Source of the DNA: Burkholderia sp. Ax-1719
GTDB lineage: Bacteria; Pseudomonadota; Gammaproteobacteria; Burkholderiales; Burkholderiaceae
Assembly (NCBI RefSeq): GCF_011753055.1
Contig: NZ_VWWJ01000009.1
Location: forward strand, 124,001-188,000
DNA length: 64,000 nucleotides
Direction of reading: 5' to 3'
The notes under the pieces are model-generated. The model was not told the origin of the DNA. It saw only the letters and a list, made by a program, of their open reading frames with translations, and ran no database searches. Positions 59,066 through 64,000 of the stretch are shown piece after piece; the first letter of the stretch is position 1; each line of letters begins with the position of its first letter. The translations under genes and the position numbers were made by a program.

Positions 59066-60121
59066 TCAACCGATACCGAGCAGCCGCCGATTGGCGGCTT
59101 CATCCACGCCCGACGCCGCGAAATCGTCGAATGCGCGCGCCGTGACATCGATGATGTGATCGGCGATAAAGCGTGCGCCTTCGCGCGCACCCACGGCCGC
59201 GTCCTTGAGCGCGCACTCCCATTCGAGTACGGCCCAGCCTTCGAAATCGTATTGCGCGAGCTTCGAAAAGATCGCGCGGAAGTCAATCTGCCCGTCGCCC
59301 AGCGAACGAAAACGGCCCGCGCGTTCGAGCCACGCGCCGTAGCCGCCATAAACGCCGCTGCGTCCGTTGGGACGAAACTCGGCGTCCTTGATATGCACGG
59401 CCTTGATGCGCTCGCGATATAGGTCGATGAACGCCAGGTAGTCCATCTGCTGCAGATGAAGATGGCTCGGGTCATACAGGATGTTGGCGCGCGCGTGCCC
59501 GCCAACTGCATCGAGAAATCGCTCGAAGCTCGCGCCGTCGTGCAGGTCTTCGCCAGGGTGAATCTCGAAGCACACATCCACGCCCGCTTCGTCGAAGGCA
59601 TCGAGAATGGGTCGCCAGCGGCGCGCCAGTTCTTCGAACGCCATCTCCACAAGACCGGCCGGGCGCTGCGGCCACGGATACAGGAACGGCCACGCAAGCG
59701 CGCCGGAAAACGTCGCGTGCGCGCGCAATCCCAGCCGTTTGCTTGCCTGCGCGGCCAGCATGAGTTGCGCGGCCGCCCACTGCTGGCGCGCCTGCGGCTG
59801 GCCGCGCAAGGCGGGCGGACAGAAGCCATCGAACGCCGCGTCGTAGGCGGGATGAACGGCCACCAGTTGCCCTTGCAGATGGGTGGACAACTCCGTCACA
59901 GCGATACCGTGCTCCGCAAGCGTGCCGCGCACTTCGTCCGCATAGGTCTGACTCGCCGCGAGCCGATCGAGGTCGATCAGGCGCGCGTCCCATGCCGGAA
60001 TCTGCACGCCGCGATAGCCCAGACCGGCGGCCCAGCGCGCAATCGTATCGAGCGAATTGAACGGCGCTTCGTCGCTCACGAACTGCGCGAGAAAAATGGC
60101 GGGGCCGAGTATCGTTTTCAT
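59066..60121 (-). CDS. Sugar phosphate isomerase/epimerase
   Basis: A 351-residue TIM-barrel protein of the AP-endonuclease-2/IolE/xylose isomerase-like superfamily. Metal-ligand regions are VCFEIHPGEDLHDG, LYDPSHLHLQQMDY, AVHIKDAEFRP and WAVLEWECALKD, all typical. The length is longer than IolE (about 300). It starts 26 bases after the small secreted protein gene and lies upstream of the Gfo/Idh gene. It likely epimerises or isomerises a keto-sugar. The ATG at 60121 is clear. Confidence 0.92.
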   Translation of the reverse strand: MKTILGPAIFLAQFVSDEAPFNSLDTIARWAAGLGYRGVQIPAWDARLIDLDRLAASQTYADEVRGTLAEHGIAVTELSTHLQGQLVAVHPAYDAAFDGFCPPALRGQPQARQQWAAAQLMLAAQASKRLGLRAHATFSGALAWPFLYPWPQRPAGLVEMAFEELARRWRPILDAFDEAGVDVCFEIHPGEDLHDGASFERFLDAVGGHARANILYDPSHLHLQQMDYLAFIDLYRERIKAVHIKDAEFRPNGRSGVYGGYGAWLERAGRFRSLGDGQIDFRAIFSKLAQYDFEGWAVLEWECALKDAAVGAREGARFIADHIIDVTARAFDDFAASGVDEAANRRLLGIG

Positions 60122-60147
60122 GGCGTATGGACTCCTTTTCTGCTGGC

Positions 60148-60450
60148 TCAATCGGACTGCGGCCGCTTCAGGCTGACCGGCTGAACCGCCCTGGCGGCTT
60201 TCGCGTCTTTCTGAGGATGGGGATGCTTGAGCGGGCCGCTTTGCGGGCCGTCTTTCTTCGAGTTCGGCGGCCCAGGCGGTTCGTCGATGCGCGGCGCGGG
60301 CGGCGGCGCGCGGCGCACCGTATGGCACTTCTGTTCGTAATGGTCGTGCTTCCAGACATCGCGACAGACGCGCTTGACTTCCTCGGCCGCGCCCGCGCGG
60401 CCCATCGTCGCCGCGATCAACAGCATGGCGATCAGAATGCGTGTGAACAT
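60148..60450 (-). CDS. Small exported protein with C-x12-C-H-x-V-R motif
   Basis: A 100-residue exported protein. The signal peptide (MFTRILIAMLLIAATMGRAG) is cleaved near AGAAE. A short conserved block then reads KRVCRDVWKHDHYEQKCHTV. The cysteines are 12 residues apart, and CH-x-VR follows, exactly as in the 53-residue peptide at 10711-10872. The remaining 60 residues are Pro/Lys-rich and likely disordered (RRAPPPAPRIDEPPGPP). AGGAAAG precedes the ATG. It sits between the porin gene and the isomerase gene on the same strand. Function is unknown. Confidence 0.8.
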   Translation of the reverse strand: MFTRILIAMLLIAATMGRAGAAEEVKRVCRDVWKHDHYEQKCHTVRRAPPPAPRIDEPPGPPNSKKDGPQSGPLKHPHPQKDAKAARAVQPVSLKRPQSD

Positions 60451-60495
60451 GGTCTTTCCTCGTTGGCGTGTAGTGGGGAGCACTCAGGCGCGAAC

Positions 60496-61623
60496 CTAGA
60501 AGCGATGCGTGATACCGACGCGCGCAACTGTCTGCGAAGCCGTGGACGAGCGCGCCATCGTGTAGTCGACCATCGCCGTCGCGCCGTTGCCGCTCGCGCG
60601 TTGCCAGGTGAGCGTCGCGTAGACGTCGGTACGCCGCGAGAAGCCGTAGAAAAGCCCCGCCGAAATCTGGTGCGCGTGGTAACTGTCCGCCGCCGCGTTG
60701 GCCCAGTCGTAGTGATAGTTCAGCGACATCACGGTATTGCGCGTCACAGGAAACTGGCCACCCGCGCTCACCACCTGCACGCCCGTCCCGAGCCCCGTGT
60801 TGCGCGTGTTCGTGTAAAGCGCGTCGAGCCACGCGCTGCCCACGGCAAGCCGCCCGCCGAAGCCCCAGTTGCGCAGCGCACCGCCGTCTTCGACCATGTC
60901 GGTCGAGCGCGAGAGCGTATAGGCCGCGTCCAGTTGCAACGGACCGAGGCTGTAGTCGGCGCCATAGCTCTGCGTCGACCCGCGCCCCACATGTCCGGCC
61001 ACGTTGCCGAACGCATACATCGCGCCGACCGTGAGACCGTTGATGGTCGGCGAGCGATAGCTCACCGCGTTGTTGAACACGTACCAGCCCGCCGTACCGT
61101 TGAAATCAGTCGATCCGGAAGTCAGGCCGAGCGACGTGAACGGCCCCGCCGAGGTGTTGTACGGCGGCATCGAATACAGTTCCGGGCCCCAGCGCTGGAC
61201 CGTGAGCGAGAGGAACATGAAGTCGTTGAGCTGGCCCATCGTGAGCGTGCCCCAACGGTCGTTGCTCAGGCCCATCGACGGGCCAAAGCCGTAATCGGCT
61301 CCCGTCGACGTGTTGAACGTCTTGCTCACGTCGAAGAACGCCTTGGTGCCGCCGCCCAGATCTTCGCTGCCACGCAGGCCGAAGGCGCTTTTCCACATGA
61401 TGTTCGGCTGCATTTCGATCAGCTTGCTGCCGCCGCTGTTCGAGATGTAGGTCAGGCCGGTGTCCATCGTGCCGTACAGCGTGACCTGTTGCGCGCTCGC
61501 GGCAGTGCTGGCAAGGCACAGCCCGAGCGGGACACCCATGCAACTCACCGCGCGGCTCACCACGCGCCAGCGGCGCTGTTTGCCGGCCGCGTCGCATCCG
61601 CGCCCCTCGCTTTGGCGATTCAT
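60496..61623 (-). CDS. Gram-negative porin
   Basis: A 375-residue porin of the Burkholderia/Neisseria type. A long basic N-terminus leads to a signal peptide (cleaved near STAASA-QQ). The mature protein begins QVTLYGTMDTGLTY, with the SAFGLRGSEDLGGGTKAFFD block and a C-terminal ARVGITHRF. It is the first gene of an operon with the small exported protein, isomerase, Gfo/Idh and GMC genes. It may bring the operon's substrate through the outer membrane. It is divergent from two LysR genes. Confidence 0.93.
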   Translation of the reverse strand: MNRQSEGRGCDAAGKQRRWRVVSRAVSCMGVPLGLCLASTAASAQQVTLYGTMDTGLTYISNSGGSKLIEMQPNIMWKSAFGLRGSEDLGGGTKAFFDVSKTFNTSTGADYGFGPSMGLSNDRWGTLTMGQLNDFMFLSLTVQRWGPELYSMPPYNTSAGPFTSLGLTSGSTDFNGTAGWYVFNNAVSYRSPTINGLTVGAMYAFGNVAGHVGRGSTQSYGADYSLGPLQLDAAYTLSRSTDMVEDGGALRNWGFGGRLAVGSAWLDALYTNTRNTGLGTGVQVVSAGGQFPVTRNTVMSLNYHYDWANAAADSYHAHQISAGLFYGFSRRTDVYATLTWQRASGNGATAMVDYTMARSSTASQTVARVGITHRF

Positions 61624-61744
61624 CGTTGTCGTCTCCTGACCAGTCTTTCGGCTTCGTTTTGGTGTTGCGTCTTTTTTGTTCGCGCTGTCTGCGGCGCGTG
61701 AATTGGATTATTTCCAGGCGCAGTCATGCCGAAAAATGAAAAAT

Positions 61745-61756
61745 ATCGCCTGCGAT
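61745..61756. promoter_or_regulatory. Small palindrome between porin operon and LysR gene
   Basis: ATCGC-CT-GCGAT is a perfect 5-bp inverted repeat within AT-rich sequence in the 324-base gap (61624-61947). It is a candidate LysR half-site pair. I see nothing else recognisable in this gap. Confidence 0.25.
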
Positions 61757-61947
61757 GTATTGATTTTCGTGATGGGAGGCAAGATGGTTGCGAGGCGCTG
61801 GATCACGGGCTTTGCGCGTGTCTTTACGCACTGGCCGCCTGGGGAAATCACCAAGAGCGCTGACGAAGTATTGTTTCGGACAATCCCTCACGCCCGCCTG
61901 CGCTGTGCCGCGACGCAGGCGCTTTTACGTCCTCAGGAACGCCGCGC

Positions 61948-62874
61948 ATGCGCCTCAAAGGTCTGGATCTGAATCTGCTCGTCGTACTGGACGCCCTGCT
62001 CACCGAGCGCAGCGTCTCGCGCGCGGCGCTGCGCATCGGTCTCAAGCAGTCGGCGGTCAGCTCGGCGCTCGGGCGCTTGCGCGAGCATTTCGACGATGTG
62101 CTGCTCGAATGGCGCAATCGCCAGATGACGCCAACGACACTCGGCTATGAGTTGCAGCCCGTTCTGCGCGCCCTGCTTCAACGCGCCGATGTCATCGCCA
62201 ACGCCAATCACGCGTTCGTGCCGCAGGAAGCGCAGCAGGAGTTCGTCGTGCTGTGCTCGGACTACGTGGCGCAGGCGTTCATGCCGCGCGTGATCGCGCG
62301 GCTCATGCACGAAGCGCCGCGTGTGTCGCTTTCGATGCGCCCGCTCATCAGCCTGTTGCCGCGCTCGCGCAATCTCATGGGCGACGAACTGGAGCGGCGC
62401 GGCGCGCATCTCGCGATTGCGCCCAAGGAATTCACCTCGGCCGATCAACCGTCGGTCGACCTGTTTCACGAGACCTTCACCTGCATCGTCGCGAACGACA
62501 ATCCCCACGTGGGCGAACGTCTGAGCACCCGGCTCTATTCGTCGCTGCCGCACGTGATTGCCACCTTCATGGACTCGGCGGCCAATACCGTCGAGGGGCG
62601 ACGTCTCGATCGCGCGGGCGTGGCACGCAAAGTCGAAGTGATCGTGCCGAACTTCCTGCTCGTGCCGGAATTCGTGGTGGGCACCGAACGGATCGGCACC
62701 GTGCCCGCGCGACTCGCCCAGGCGGCGGCGCGATCCATGCCGCTGCGCGTCGTGCCTGCGCCGTTCGCCGCCATCGATGTCTGGGAAACGCTGCAAGTGA
62801 GCGCGGCGCACGCGGGCGATCCGGCGGTCGAATGGCTCGCGCACGTGATCGTCGATTGCGCGCGCAACTTTTGA
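61948..62874 (+). CDS. LysR-family regulator, NodD/LinR-like
   Basis: A 308-residue LysR regulator of the NodD/LinR type, which begins LKGLDLNLLVVLDALLTERS and has HTH residues SRAALRIGLKQSAVSSALGRL. The effector domain follows (VVLCSDYVAQAFMPRV, FTCIVANDNPHVG). AGGAA precedes the ATG. It is the first of two tandem LysR genes (13 bases apart) and is divergent from the porin operon. Confidence 0.92.
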   Translation: MRLKGLDLNLLVVLDALLTERSVSRAALRIGLKQSAVSSALGRLREHFDDVLLEWRNRQMTPTTLGYELQPVLRALLQRADVIANANHAFVPQEAQQEFVVLCSDYVAQAFMPRVIARLMHEAPRVSLSMRPLISLLPRSRNLMGDELERRGAHLAIAPKEFTSADQPSVDLFHETFTCIVANDNPHVGERLSTRLYSSLPHVIATFMDSAANTVEGRRLDRAGVARKVEVIVPNFLLVPEFVVGTERIGTVPARLAQAAARSMPLRVVPAPFAAIDVWETLQVSAAHAGDPAVEWLAHVIVDCARNF

Positions 62875-62887
62875 TGGACACACCGTA

Positions 62888-63850
62888 ATGCGCTATCGCT
62901 CGATTGATCTGAACCTGCTCGTGGTGCTCGACGCGCTGCTCGACGACCCCAGCGTCACGCGCGTGGCCGACAGGCTCAATGTGGGGCAGCCGGCCATCAG
63001 CGCGATGCTGGCGCGTCTGCGTGAGCACTTTGGCGATCCGCTCCTGATTCAGGAGGGGCGCAAGCTGGTCTTGAGCCCGGTCGCGCTGGAATTGAAGCCC
63101 GCCGTGCAGGCGTGGCTCGAACGCGCGCGCGTGCTGACGTCGGCCAAGCCAGGCTTCGATCCGTCGCGCGCCGAACGGCGTTTCGCGATTGCCTGTTCGG
63201 AGATCGTGGCCGGCTTCCTGCTGCCGCTCGTGAGCGCGCGGCTTACCCGGGAAGCGCCCGGCATCAGCATCACCGTGCGCACCTTCAGCGCGTTTCGCGC
63301 GGCGCGCACGCCTGCTGTCGAAGCGCTTGAGCGGCAAGGACTCGACTTCGTGGTGCTGCCGGGCAGTTTTATATCGGCGGATCATCCGCGCCGGCCGTTG
63401 TTGAGCGCGCCGTATCGGTGTCTGGTGTGGCGCGGCAATCGCACCGTGTTCGGTGCACGCACCCGACACGGCGCGCTCGACGAAGCCGCGTTCTACGCGT
63501 CGCCGCATATCGTGCCGACGCTGCTGGACGGCAGCGTGGCGACTATCGAATCCGACGATGCGCTCGTGCATCGCGCCCAGCGCGAACGCGTGGTGCGCAC
63601 CGAGCATCTGCTGGCTATTCCCGCCGCCATTGTGAGCACAGAGCTGGTCGCCACCTTGCCGTCGTTCGTGGCCGAACGCTTCGCGGCCCGCGAGAGCGAA
63701 TTGCGTGTCGTCGATTGTCCGATCGCGCTGCCGCCGCTCACCGAGGTCGTGCAATGGCAGCCGACGCGCGAGAACGATCCCGCCTATGCGTGGTTTCGCG
63801 ACCTGCTGATCGACTGCGCGAGCGAGATCACGCCGGACATTGCGCCCTGA
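62888..63850 (+). CDS. LysR-family regulator, NodD/LinR-like
   Basis: A 320-residue LysR regulator, paralogous to the gene just upstream (RSIDLNLLVVLDALLDDPS, VADRLNVGQPAISAMLARLR). The effector domain is FAIACSEIVAGFLLPLVSA onward. It starts 13 bases after its neighbour and is probably cotranscribed. The pair may control the divergent porin operon, perhaps by answering two different inducers, but no data separate them. Confidence 0.92.
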   Translation: MRYRSIDLNLLVVLDALLDDPSVTRVADRLNVGQPAISAMLARLREHFGDPLLIQEGRKLVLSPVALELKPAVQAWLERARVLTSAKPGFDPSRAERRFAIACSEIVAGFLLPLVSARLTREAPGISITVRTFSAFRAARTPAVEALERQGLDFVVLPGSFISADHPRRPLLSAPYRCLVWRGNRTVFGARTRHGALDEAAFYASPHIVPTLLDGSVATIESDDALVHRAQRERVVRTEHLLAIPAAIVSTELVATLPSFVAERFAARESELRVVDCPIALPPLTEVVQWQPTRENDPAYAWFRDLLIDCASEITPDIAP

Positions 63851-63859
63851 ACTGCCGAT

Positions 63860-63899
63860 ACAAAACGAAACGCCGTGCCGTAGCAAGCGGCATGGCGTT
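63860..63899 (-). terminator. Rho-independent terminator at the right edge
   Basis: On the minus strand AACGCCATGCCG-CTTGCTA-CGGCACGGCGTT is a 12-bp stem with one mismatch, followed by TCGTTTTG. It fits the end of a minus-strand gene whose stop lies at 63935. It might also act weakly for the LysR gene. Confidence 0.7.
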
Positions 63900-63934
63900 G
63901 ATGGATCGGCTTATCAAGCGCGCCGATGCGGTAT

Positions 63935-64000
63935 TCACTGCCCCGTCGTCGTATTCGGCAAAACACCCCATCCTTCGCGACGTGCACGCGGCACCGCTGC
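63935..64000 (-). CDS. C-terminal end of an unidentified protein (partial)
   Basis: The last 21 codons of a minus-strand frame end at TGA 63935-63937 and run off the window. The peptide ends RREGWGVLPNTTTGQ, which has good coding bias. A terminator lies 36 bases beyond the stop. Too short to name. Confidence 0.5.
   Translation of the reverse strand, partial: AAVPRARREGWGVLPNTTTGQ

Noticed and set aside
63784..63987. 67-codon minus-strand frame at the right edge
   Set aside because: It crosses the terminator hairpin and the LysR 3' end in antisense. A different minus-strand frame ending at 63935 is the better candidate.

Overview
The window looks like chromosomal DNA of a Burkholderia-type betaproteobacterium (Burkholderia, Paraburkholderia or Caballeronia). 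I infer this from high GC, strong GC3 coding bias, and the gene families present: darcynin, a phasin with an acetoacetyl-CoA reductase, a Burkholderia-type trimeric porin, many LysR regulators and a solitary extra rpoN. I see no rRNA, tRNA, CRISPR array, complete insertion sequence or prophage.

Layout. 0-8.5 kb: the end of a sensor kinase, a lipoprotein, a D-lactate dehydrogenase / LysR / GntP permease set, a uracil-DNA glycosylase-family protein with a DUF488 protein, and an AtoE-type permease. 8.5-17.4 kb: secreted and envelope proteins (SH3 protein, duplicated beta-barrel, a 53-residue His/Cys peptide), a phasin-phbB pair, a universal stress protein, a DHH phosphoesterase, a lone IS5-type helix-turn-helix gene, DUF72, TetR and darcynin. 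17.4-25.5 kb: rpoN (second-copy type) divergent from a BON-domain gene, an aldo/keto reductase, and full-length Lhr helicase. 25.5-28.8 kb: a Cd/Pb/Zn P-type ATPase divergent from a CadR/PbrR regulator. 28.8-38.7 kb: an M20 peptidase, small genes, a C45 acyltransferase / class III aminotransferase / carboxymuconolactone decarboxylase operon, a YadGH-like ABC exporter and an RpiR regulator. 38.7-44.1 kb: heme receptor, heme-degrading factor and a Fur paralogue in one operon, then an ene-reductase. 44.2-52.3 kb: a complete RND efflux system with its own two-component pair. 52.6-64 kb: an orphan lipoprotein, LysR with two SDRs, and a five-gene operon (porin, small peptide, isomerase, Gfo/Idh oxidoreductase, GMC oxidoreductase) facing two tandem LysR genes.

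How genes work together. The clearest new regulatory logic is in the 356-bp gap between rpoN and the BON gene. Each gene has a -24/-12 element, so this sigma-54 copy appears to be made from a sigma-54 promoter and to share the region with an envelope-stress type gene. An identical AACAAATGTT word lies upstream of the RpiR gene and upstream of the C45 operon, which suggests that RpiR controls that operon. The heme operon has a palindromic Fur box and carries its own divergent Fur-family member with a Cys-Pro motif. Two small secreted proteins 49 kb apart share V-C-x12-C-H-x-V-R and may be an undescribed periplasmic peptide family.
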